5,705 nt of DNA from positions 1 through 5,705 of the forward strand of contig CALBMD010000080.1 in the NCBI GenBank assembly GCA_937896265.1. The letters run 5' to 3'. Shown here piece after piece: positions 1 through 5,705 of the stretch. The DNA comes from an uncultured Pseudomonadota bacterium (GTDB taxonomy: Bacteria > Bdellovibrionota_B > Oligoflexia > Oligoflexales > Bog-1112). How positions within the stretch are numbered: position 1 is the stretch's first letter; every line of letters begins with the position of its first letter. Below the pieces are notes generated by a model that worked only from the letters and a program-made list of their open reading frames with translations, was not told the DNA's origin and made no database searches. A program made the translations under genes and the position numbers.

Positions 1-392
1 TGAGTCGAAATCCTGTCTGTTGGTTCGAAATCTATGTTCACGATATTAAGCGTGCGCGCACTTTTTATGAAACGGTCTTTAAGACTAAACTTGAACCGCT
101 TGTAAACCCGGCCACTATTGCTGAAACAAACATGGAGCTTTGGAGTTTCCCGCAAAGCATGACCGCTCCTGGCTGCTCAGGTGCTCTAGCAAAAATGGAA
201 GGCGTGACACCAAATGGTGGTATTAATACAATTGTCTATTTTGCGAGTGAAGACTGCTCGGTAGAGGAAGCACGCGTTGTAAAGGCTGGAGGTAAGATTC
301 AAAAGCCAAAGGTTTCCCTTGGTGAGTACGGCTTCATGAGTCTGGCTGTTGATACAGAAGGCAATGTTTTTGGCATTTTTTCGATGAAATAA
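1..392 (+). CDS. VOC (glyoxalase-fold) family protein, start codon cut by one base
   Basis: Small protein of the vicinal-oxygen-chelate superfamily (glyoxalase / bleomycin-resistance / dioxygenase fold). The window opens with TG followed by an open frame, so the start is almost certainly an ATG whose A lies one base outside. This gives a protein of 130 residues, normal for a single-domain VOC protein. The N-terminus reads MSRNPVCWFEIYVHD and continues into RARTFYETVF, the usual first beta strand and helix of the fold. The C-terminus has GFMSLAVDTEGNVFGIFS, matching the closing 'DTEGN.. G.. S' strand of this family. An in-frame ATG at 132 would remove the first betaalphabeta unit and is rejected as the start. 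VOC proteins of this type are usually cytoplasmic dimers with unknown substrates; no specific reaction can be assigned. The next VOC gene follows 31 bp downstream on the same strand, so co-transcription is likely. Confidence 0.88.
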   Translation, partial: SRNPVCWFEIYVHDIKRARTFYETVFKTKLEPLVNPATIAETNMELWSFPQSMTAPGCSGALAKMEGVTPNGGINTIVYFASEDCSVEEARVVKAGGKIQKPKVSLGEYGFMSLAVDTEGNVFGIFSMK

Positions 393-423
393 GCATCTAA
401 TAAGTAATTATTAAGGAGAATTT

Positions 424-888
424 ATGGGTACCAACATTAAAGTACAAACTTGCTTGTGGTTTGATTCTGGTGCAGAGGCAGCAGCTAAGTTCTATGCAGG
501 ACTTATCAAGAATTCTAAAGTAACAGAAACAATAATGCGGGATGGGAAACCGCTGACTGTCACCTTAAATCTCGCTGGGCACGAGGTAATGCTTCTAAAC
601 GGGGGGCCGCATTTTACGCTAACAGAGGCCGCGTCCATCATGGCTATCTGCGATGACAACGCCGATGCTGACCGCCTATATAAAGCATTCATTGAAAATG
701 GAGGAACAGAGTCCCAATGCGGTTGGCTCAAGGACCGGTGGAATGTTAGCTGGCAAATTGTTCCAGCCGCATTCATGAAGATGGCGTCAGATAAAAATCC
801 TGACAAGGTTGCTCGCATGATGGAAGCCATGATGAGCATGAAACAGTTGGACATCGTCAAACTTCAAAAAGCATTTGACGGCAAATAA
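424..888 (+). CDS. PhnB-like VOC family protein (3-demethylubiquinone-9 3-methyltransferase-like fold)
   Basis: A 154-residue protein of the VOC subfamily often labelled PhnB-like or '3-dmu-9_3-mt' (the Pfam family PF06983, recalled from family knowledge). Visible hallmarks in order are CLWFDSGAEAAAKFY (residues 10-24), NGGPHF (59-64), QCGWLKD (98-104) and SWQIVP (109-114), then a helical tail with MMEAMMSMKQLDI. Length and motif order are typical of the complete family. The methyltransferase label is historical; most members have no demonstrated reaction, and none is claimed here. The start is set by AAGGAG at 413-418, five bases before the ATG. Just before that site an A+T-only inverted repeat (TAATAA / TTATTA, 398-413) could form a weak hairpin, but its role is unknown. 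The gene sits 31 bp after another VOC gene of a different subfamily, suggesting a bicistronic unit. No clear terminator follows. Confidence 0.92.
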   Translation: MGTNIKVQTCLWFDSGAEAAAKFYAGLIKNSKVTETIMRDGKPLTVTLNLAGHEVMLLNGGPHFTLTEAASIMAICDDNADADRLYKAFIENGGTESQCGWLKDRWNVSWQIVPAAFMKMASDKNPDKVARMMEAMMSMKQLDIVKLQKAFDGK

Positions 889-1427
889 AGCCAAGGTTTT
901 CGCTGCAATGGTCAAAAATTTGAACCAGGAAAAAACCAAAGACCCGCATCAGGGATCTTGAAAAGACGCGTCAACAAAAATGGCTAAATTAAGAGTGTAG
1001 AACTCATAAAGACAGGCCGATATTACATCATGCCGCCCATGAAAAACTAGCGTTTCACGCAAGTGGTCCCAAATGTTTCGATGGCTGGGAATTTTTTGAA
1101 GAGATCAAACAAAGAGACCACCTTAAGTTACTATGAAGGTTTTCAGTTATCGTAGAGCAAAAGAAGTCGCCGAGAGGTATCAATCCAAATGTTGCAACTG
1201 AATGCGGTACCGTGCATACCGACCAAGACGTTGCGACCGCCGCTGGGCTGCCAATTTGGCTAAGCTATATTCATGACGTGTAGTCGGAAATGTGCTTCAC
1301 GAAACTCCATAACTGCTTCGATGTTGGCCAAAATTCTGGACATTGTCGTCTCTGGCTTTTGAGTGTAAACTTTTAATGTACCTTCCCGATTTTACGTCTC
1401 AATTTTATTTTAAAGAAAGGCGGCGCC
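889..1427 (+). other. Gene-free stretch of about 540 bp
   Basis: No intact gene, tRNA, array of repeats or convincing terminator was seen here on either strand. All frames are broken by stops. The + frame that runs 993-1376 is unusually open, with only two internal stops (TGA at 1134, TAG at 1281), and its translation includes CFDGWEFFEEIKQRDHLK and GINPNVATECGTVHTDQDV. It may be the wreck of a gene, but it was not matched to any family and the openness could be chance. The last 20 bases carry the ribosome site of the following gene (GAAAGG, 1415-1420). No clear sigma-70 promoter pair could be assigned for that gene. Confidence 0.5.
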
Positions 1428-1820
1428 ATGAAAGTCATACGTGTATTATTTTTCATCGTTCTTGGAATGTCGTGGACGCATTTTGCAAGTGCGAAGGTGG
1501 CTGAGGCTGTGTTTAAGTGCAAAGCGGAGAAAATTCGGATAACTGATGAAGGCTTTGAAACAATAGCTACTGCTGAAGGCAATCTTAACGTCTCTGAAGA
1601 ATATGGGGTTTCTTTAGAAATAAAAATGGCGGGCTACAATCTCAGTGCAATGGCAGTGAAAGATGGTCCATTGGACATATTGCGCGTTGATATTCGCAAT
1701 GCAGAAAGCCTAACACAAACTCCTGGCAGTATTGGCATGGCAAGCCTGGCCTCCAATATGGTGTCGACAACTCTGTTCGCCTCAGAAACCGATATGGTGA
1801 CTTTCACCTGTAGAAGGTAG
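1428..1820 (+). CDS. Small exported protein of unknown function
   Basis: Not recognised as a member of any named family. The 130-residue product starts with a classic Sec signal peptide: basic MKVIR, hydrophobic core VLFFIVLGM, then an AxA-type site (FASA-K, cleavage expected after residue 22). The mature part, about 108 residues, has exactly two cysteines, C31 near its start and C128 three residues from the end, well placed for one disulfide tying the two termini together. Alternating hydrophobic stretches (VSLEIKMAGYNLSAMAV, DMVTFTC) suggest a small beta-rich periplasmic or secreted domain. The start is supported by GAAAGG at 1415-1420, seven bases before the ATG. It stands alone, between non-coding DNA and a recombinase relic, so context gives no function. 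The overlapping antisense open frames are treated as shadows because they have no signal or family features. Confidence 0.72.
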   Translation: MKVIRVLFFIVLGMSWTHFASAKVAEAVFKCKAEKIRITDEGFETIATAEGNLNVSEEYGVSLEIKMAGYNLSAMAVKDGPLDILRVDIRNAESLTQTPGSIGMASLASNMVSTTLFASETDMVTFTCRR

Positions 1821-1894
1821 AAAGCCCGGACGGGTCCTAGGGATGGCGCGACGGGGACCACCTGCTAATGTGAAGAATCACCCATCTGCAAGGC

Positions 1895-2092
1895 TTGTTA
1901 CCGTGGTGCAAGGCATACTCCTCCAGGAAACGAAGCTTCTACATTGTTCAATATCAACATGAACTCGATCAAGTTTTTTCGAGGACTTGTCGGCTTGCTG
2001 GGGTCAAGGAAATCAACTTCCATAGCCTAAGGCACACATGTTTGACTAATCTTGCAGAGGTGGACTTCTCCAAAAGTACTGGACAAAATTAA
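1895..2092 (+). pseudogene. Tyrosine recombinase/integrase, C-terminal catalytic fragment (truncated relic)
   Basis: A 65-codon open stretch carries part of a phage-type integrase catalytic domain. The diagnostic segment is LDQVFSRTCRLAGVKEINFHSLRHTCLTNLAE, where HSLRHT (codons from 2021) is the box II HxxR motif with the catalytic His and Arg. In intact enzymes this is followed by roughly 50-60 more residues including the second His/Trp position and the nucleophilic Tyr. Here the frame diverges after LAE and stops at 2090-2092, so the nucleophile is missing. The N-terminal arm-binding and core-binding domains and the first catalytic Arg are also absent upstream: bases 1821-1894 do not read as integrase. 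The annotated 5' end (TTG) is only where the open frame begins, not a real start, and no ribosome site is present. The fragment cannot be active and marks a decayed integrase gene, probably from an old genomic island or prophage. Confidence 0.75.
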
Positions 2093-2153
2093 AAATATTC
2101 TGTTATTGCCTTAATGCGAGGATAGAGATTAGTTTTTTAAGGAGCATGATAAA

Positions 2154-2696
2154 ATGGTAAACAGCCTAAAACCAATTTTGCTTATGTCGACCTTAGGAAC
2201 GCTTTCTTGTTCCTACCTGAATTCAGCCAATACTCAACCGGAAATTATACAAAATATAGAAGCATTCTGCAATGAGGATGCGAGAGGGGCTCAAGCGTGG
2301 GAAGATGATTGGGCCACCAAAATCAAACCCCTGACGACTTGGACAGACGCTCCTGGTTGGGATAAAGTTACTGTCATTAAGGGATATCGCATATTGGCTG
2401 TTAAAGAAGATGGGAATAAGGCTGAAGTAAATTTGGTTTATGAAGTGGTTGGAAACCTAGTCTCAGACGCAATAGGTTTGAATTTTATTCGAGACATAAA
2501 AGAAGAAGCAGTTAACTATGTTTTAGTTAAGGTAGATTCCTCTTGGAAAATAGAATCCCCACAGTTGGAGCCACATATTTCTGCGGAAGCCGCATGTAAT
2601 TTGCTTGATCGTGACGTTTTCAATATGGTTATCATTGATGGGGAAAATCGAGCTCGTCACCAAAAAATAAAAGAGGAAATTACAGAGAACATCTAA
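2154..2696 (+). CDS. Exported protein, possible lipoprotein with NTF2-like fold, function unknown
   Basis: A 180-residue protein, not assigned to a named family. It begins with MVNSLKPILLMSTLGTLSC, a short basic-hydrophobic export signal ending at Cys19. TLSC is an imperfect lipobox (Thr rather than Leu at -3), so both lipoprotein processing and ordinary cleavage are possible. The mature part resembles NTF2-like / SnoaL-type domains: an N-terminal helical segment (IQNIEAFCNEDARGAQAW), then strands with YRILAVKEDGNKAEVNLVYEV and VLVKVDSSWKIESP, the last being the typical closing 'dgWkI' strand. C39 and C148 could form a disulfide. The fold call is by eye. The tail after residue 155 is charged. 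AAGGAG at 2139-2144, nine bases upstream of the ATG, sets the start. It converges with the minus-strand operon ending at 2830, with 133 bp between. Confidence 0.78.
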   Translation: MVNSLKPILLMSTLGTLSCSYLNSANTQPEIIQNIEAFCNEDARGAQAWEDDWATKIKPLTTWTDAPGWDKVTVIKGYRILAVKEDGNKAEVNLVYEVVGNLVSDAIGLNFIRDIKEEAVNYVLVKVDSSWKIESPQLEPHISAEAACNLLDRDVFNMVIIDGENRARHQKIKEEITENI

Positions 2697-2829
2697 CTCT
2701 TATTCTTTCTCGTTTTCCAATCGGACTATCTATGAATATTTCTTTTTTCAATATTGGAAGCAGGCAGACTAGATCAAGAGAAAGGCGGCTTTCTAAAGAG
2801 CCATCTAGGGCAACTAATATCCTCGCAGG

Positions 2830-4215
2830 TTAAAAAATCTCGAATTCTAGGTCAGGTTCAGCAATTATGGCGTCAATTCCAAGACTATCACGCAGTTTTT
2901 CTTGTAGCGCTTGAGCTGCCTGTGTTTCTCCATGATTGATAAATACTTTTTTTGGCGCAGGGCTAAATTCCTTTAACCAGTTGACTAAATCAGCCTGATC
3001 CGCATGTGCGGACATCGATGCAATCGTTTCTATATTTGCGTTTACTGGAATTTCTTCGTGATGAATACGAAGTTTGTCGATCCCACTTTGCAGCAAGCGT
3101 CCTTTTGTTTCGGTTGCTTGGTAGCCTACGAACAAAATTGTGTTTCGTTCGTCTGGTAGCCGCTTTTTCAAGTGATGAAGAACTCTTCCGCCGTTTAACA
3201 TCCCTGCTGCGGAGATCACAATAAAAGGACCATCTTGCATCGTTAGAAGCATGGATTCATCTGGGGAGCGGATACCTTCAAATGACGATATACTCAGTGG
3301 CAACTCGACATTTCTCTCATCGATTTCGAGCAACAGTTCGTCTTTATATCTTAGGTAAAGATCTGTCACCTTGAGCGACATAGGGCTATCGACATAGATT
3401 TTAATTTCCCCTATCTCCCCCGCCTCTTTCAATTGTGCGATCAGATGGATCAATTCTTGCGTTCGACCAACGGAAAATGCTGGAATGACCACAACACCTT
3501 CCCTTTCGATGGCTGCATTAATATGTTTTTTTAAATCTATTTTCGGATCGGTCTTTTCTTGAATGCGATCGCCATATGTTGACTCTATGATAACGATATC
3601 GGAATAGGGGACGGTCGATGCCCCTTTAATAACAGTTGATCTACCGTTGCCAATGTCTCCGCTAAAAGTAATGTATTTGGACTTATAGGAATCTGAAACA
3701 TTTAGATGAATAAAACGTGAGCCCAAAATGTGGCCCGACCGAATCATTTTGAAAGACAAATTTGGAGATAAAGCGTGCCATTCCTCGTCCGCAACCGGTT
3801 GTAGAAATTCCAGGCATTTTTCTGCATCTGCGACAGTATACAAAGGCATAGCCGGCTTGTGACGACTATGTCCCGTTTCATTAGCAAATTCAGAGTCCTC
3901 TTCTTGTAAGTGCGCCGCATCTAAAAGCATAATCTTACATAAATCAGCGGTTGCATGAGAACAGTAAATTTTCCCTTTAAATCCCTCTTTAACGAGCTTT
4001 GGCAAGTAACCCGAATGGTCAATGTGAGCATGGGTTAGAACAACGGCATCAATTTGACCCGAATAAGGAAAGATGGACCAATTTTCAAGGCGTAGAGTCT
4101 TTGAACCTTGAAATAGGCCGCAATCGATAAGTACTTTGAGGTCGTCAACTTCGAATAGAGTCTTTGAACCAGTGACTGTTCCGCAGGCACCGATGAATTT
4201 AATTTTTGCTTTCAT
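2830..4215 (-). CDS. MBL-fold beta-CASP ribonuclease (CPSF/YSH1-like RNA-processing exonuclease)
   Basis: Complete 461-residue metallo-beta-lactamase enzyme of the beta-CASP group, a family of zinc-dependent RNA nucleases acting in the cytoplasm. All expected motifs are present: VLIDCG (D31, motif 1), HAHIDH (62-67, motif 2), GHILGS (H162, motif 3) and SGDIG (D187, motif 4). The beta-CASP insert has ESTYGDR (E211, motif A), SAHAD (H404, motif B) and NHGE (H428, motif C). A His at motif C is the form seen in RNA-acting rather than DNA-acting members. PAFSVGRTQE (245-254), DSPMS (276-280) and SAAGMLNGGR (335-344) are further family signatures. Length fits the Thermus TTHA0252-like group. The start overlaps the stop of the upstream P-type ATPase gene (ATGA), with AGAGG five bases before the ATG, so it is the second gene of an operon and probably translationally coupled. 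The RNA target is unknown. No key residue is missing. Confidence 0.95.
   Translation of the reverse strand: MKAKIKFIGACGTVTGSKTLFEVDDLKVLIDCGLFQGSKTLRLENWSIFPYSGQIDAVVLTHAHIDHSGYLPKLVKEGFKGKIYCSHATADLCKIMLLDAAHLQEEDSEFANETGHSRHKPAMPLYTVADAEKCLEFLQPVADEEWHALSPNLSFKMIRSGHILGSRFIHLNVSDSYKSKYITFSGDIGNGRSTVIKGASTVPYSDIVIIESTYGDRIQEKTDPKIDLKKHINAAIEREGVVVIPAFSVGRTQELIHLIAQLKEAGEIGEIKIYVDSPMSLKVTDLYLRYKDELLLEIDERNVELPLSISSFEGIRSPDESMLLTMQDGPFIVISAAGMLNGGRVLHHLKKRLPDERNTILFVGYQATETKGRLLQSGIDKLRIHHEEIPVNANIETIASMSAHADQADLVNWLKEFSPAPKKVFINHGETQAAQALQEKLRDSLGIDAIIAEPDLEFEIF
4093..4170 (-). repeat. Pair of identical 15-bp direct repeats inside the ribonuclease gene
   Basis: TAGAGTCTTTGAACC (+ strand) occurs at 4093-4107 and again at 4156-4170, 63 bp apart and therefore in the same codon phase. 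Both copies encode GSKTL, at residues 16-20 and 37-41 of the ribonuclease. The first sits in the loop after the conserved GTVT of the fold; the second follows GLFQ, where family members more often have G[YP]KE. Flanking bases differ. It may reflect a small internal copying event or simple convergence. Confidence 0.8.
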
Positions 4216-5705
4216 TTAGCCCTCTTTCGTTGGTGCAAGAACAAATATTTACATGCTTCGGCAGCGATAAGAAATCCTAGGCTCACGGTCAAAAAAGTAA
4301 TGACCTCGAAAGCAGATAATTGACCCAACCCAATACCTCTACCAATCGAAGTGAAAGGAAGACTAATTGCTGTTAGTCCCACAAAAATACTGCTTAAGAT
4401 TAGCGATTGGCTAGGTCGACTAGCATAAAAGATCTTCGGGGTCCTGATAACAAAGATTACAAGCAGCTCAGTAAGCACACAAACTATAAACCAACCACTG
4501 CGAAAGTTTTCTTGGGGTGATTTGAAAAAACTAAGAAGAATCCAAAACGTCAGCCCATCAATCAATGAGCTGAGACCACCAAAAATGTACATATATTTCT
4601 TTACTTGTGAAATGTCCCACTTTTGATGGCGGCTCAATTGATCCGCATCGATTCTGTCAGTTCCAATCATTAAGGATGGAAAATCAGTCAAGAAATTGTT
4701 CAAAAGAACTTGAGACGGTAGCAAAGGCAAAAATGGTAGAAATAGCGAAGCGCACGCCATGCTAATCATGTTGCCAAAATTAGCACTGCTCGTGATCAAA
4801 ATATACTTGCTCGTGTTGGCAAAAATTGTCCGACCCTGAATGATACCCTGATACAAAATTCCTAAACCGGAGTCAACCAATACTAAGTCTGCCGAATCCC
4901 GAGCAATATCCACGGCGGATTGAACAGATATACCAACATCAGCGGCTTGTAAAGCAACGGCATCGTTTACACCATCCCCAAGAAAGCCGACAACATGGTT
5001 CGTTTTTTGCAGCGCCGCAACAATCCTTGCTTTTTGATGTGGATCAACTTCGCAAAAAACTTGGCATGCGCTAACCTTGCTCCACAGGGCATGATCACTC
5101 AACCCTGCTATATCTTCTCCTGTCAGGCTTGTCGAATTGGCGAAACCGACTTGCCGAGCTATAGCTTCAGATACAAACCGATTGTCACCCGTAATTATCT
5201 TTATTACTACCCCCAGCTCTTGCAGACGTTTTATTGTCTCTCTGGTCTCTGGCCGCAATTCATCTGCGGTCAGAACGAAGCCATGCATGACAAAGGAATG
5301 TTCATCTTCAAGCCGGTATGCGTCCTTGTGGGCTTGTTCCTTTAGTGCTAACCCAATCACCCGAACACCTTGCTCAGCCCATGTACTCGCAGTGGCCAAT
5401 ATTTCTGCTCTAATAGTTTGAGATAGCGGCACGACCTCATCTCTGTCGATTGCGCCTGAGCAAATTTCCAAAATTTTTTCGACAGCACCTTTGCATATCA
5501 ACATATCTAGGTTCGAACCATTTTTGCGGACTACTATGGTTTGCCGCTTACGATAAAAATCCAATGGGAGCTCATCAATCTTTTTGTAAACAGAAGCCTC
5601 TTCTTTGAGGCTTCTAAACCGCTCTAGGATTGCGTCATCTAACGGGTTGGCTAAGCCTGTTTGATAGATGGCATTTAAGTATGCATAGAGAGCAAGATGA
5701 GGTGC
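4212..5705 (-). CDS. mgtA: MgtA-like P-type cation (Mg2+) ATPase, C-terminal part, cut by window edge
   Basis: Inner-membrane P-type ATPase of the magnesium-transporting (P3B, MgtA/MgtB-like) kind; only the last 497 residues lie in the window. The frame stays open to base 5705, so the TTG at 5564 is internal, not a start. Visible parts, numbered from the edge, are NPLDDAIL (20-27) and DELPLDFYRKR (44-54), both typical of MgtA nucleotide domains; KGAVE (72-76); TGDN (172-175); and the hinge GDGVNDA (243-249). Hydrophobic segments follow for M5-M10, including SSANFGNM (306-313), LPFLPLLPSQVLLNNFLTDFPS (M6 region) and FRSGWFI before M8. M1-M4, the actuator domain and the phosphorylated DKTGT are upstream, outside the window. 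Two usual spots differ: NDAVAL replaces NDAPAL, and ADELRPE stands where many relatives have DPPK. The general class is certain; Mg2+ as substrate is inferred from similarity. It precedes, and overlaps by four bases, the beta-CASP ribonuclease gene. Confidence 0.88.
   Translation of the reverse strand, partial: APHLALYAYLNAIYQTGLANPLDDAILERFRSLKEEASVYKKIDELPLDFYRKRQTIVVRKNGSNLDMLICKGAVEKILEICSGAIDRDEVVPLSQTIRAEILATASTWAEQGVRVIGLALKEQAHKDAYRLEDEHSFVMHGFVLTADELRPETRETIKRLQELGVVIKIITGDNRFVSEAIARQVGFANSTSLTGEDIAGLSDHALWSKVSACQVFCEVDPHQKARIVAALQKTNHVVGFLGDGVNDAVALQAADVGISVQSAVDIARDSADLVLVDSGLGILYQGIIQGRTIFANTSKYILITSSANFGNMISMACASLFLPFLPLLPSQVLLNNFLTDFPSLMIGTDRIDADQLSRHQKWDISQVKKYMYIFGGLSSLIDGLTFWILLSFFKSPQENFRSGWFIVCVLTELLVIFVIRTPKIFYASRPSQSLILSSIFVGLTAISLPFTSIGRGIGLGQLSAFEVITFLTVSLGFLIAAEACKYLFLHQRKRAK
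4221..4225 (-). promoter_or_regulatory. Ribosome binding site of the ribonuclease gene, inside the ATPase gene end
   Basis: On the minus strand AGAGG lies five bases before the ATG at 4215. It is embedded in the last codons of the upstream ATPase gene. With the ATGA stop/start overlap this indicates that ribosomes finishing the ATPase can restart directly on the ribonuclease, which supports the start chosen. Confidence 0.6.

Noticed and set aside
492..860. Long antisense open frame under the PhnB-like gene (and similar ones under the 1428-1820 gene, the ribonuclease and the ATPase)
   Set aside because: Fully overlapped by genes with strong family or signal evidence; the translations show no domain features.
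1140..1260. Minus-strand reading with HGTAF...WID, briefly resembling the end of a serine beta-lactamase-like hydrolase
   Set aside because: The spacing of the motif is off by one residue, the rest of the fold is absent and the frame is stopped on both sides.
1260..1343. Small minus-strand open frame starting MSRILANIEAVMEFREAHF, followed in frame by another open stretch
   Set aside because: Only 27 codons, no good ribosome site, no recognised family, and it competes with an equally open frame on the other strand.
1843..1962. 39-codon + strand frame beginning MARRGPPANVKNHPSA, just before the integrase relic
   Set aside because: No ribosome site and no match to integrase N-terminal domains that I could justify; it overlaps the relic in another frame.
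2042..2108. TTGACT and TGGACA words as -35 boxes for the 2154 gene
   Set aside because: No acceptable -10 hexamer lies 16-18 bases downstream of either.
2715..2759. Inverted repeat TTCCAAT / ATTGGAA after the exported-protein gene
   Set aside because: Seven pairs separated by 31 bases and A+T rich; too weak and too spread to call a terminator or operator.
2787..2802. Short hairpin GGCTTTCT / AAAGAGCC between the convergent genes, as a terminator
   Set aside because: The stem is six pairs at most, with a G-U on one strand and a mismatch on the other, and no T run follows on either strand.

Overview
The window looks like an ordinary chromosomal stretch of a Gram-negative bacterium of moderate to low GC content, with a small accessory patch in the middle. 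Two products carry N-terminal export signals and most genes have clear AAGGAG-type ribosome sites. The lineage cannot be fixed from the sequence; a proteobacterial or Bdellovibrionota-like host is a guess only.

Left part (1-888, + strand): two adjacent genes encode small vicinal-oxygen-chelate (VOC, glyoxalase-fold) proteins of two different subfamilies. They are 31 bp apart and probably form one transcript. The first lacks only the A of its ATG start, which lies just outside the window.

Middle part (889-2829): this is gene-poor. It holds about 540 bp with no intact gene, a small exported protein of unknown function (1428-1820), the C-terminal fragment of a dead tyrosine recombinase (1895-2092) cut off just after its HxLRHT motif, and a second exported protein, possibly a lipoprotein with an NTF2-like domain (2154-2696). 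The recombinase relic and the non-coding DNA suggest an old integration site or a decayed mobile element.

Right part (2830-5705, - strand): a two-gene operon is read leftwards. The upstream gene, cut by the right edge, encodes the C-terminal part of an MgtA-like P-type cation ATPase. Its stop codon overlaps the start of the next gene (ATGA), which encodes a complete metallo-beta-lactamase-fold beta-CASP ribonuclease of the bacterial CPSF/YSH1-like type. This operon converges on the lipoprotein-like gene across a 133 bp spacer with no convincing terminator.

No CRISPR array, RNA gene, complete insertion sequence or clearly new defence system was seen. The points most worth a second look are the translationally coupled ATPase and RNA-nuclease pair, the truncated recombinase junction and the two unidentified exported proteins.
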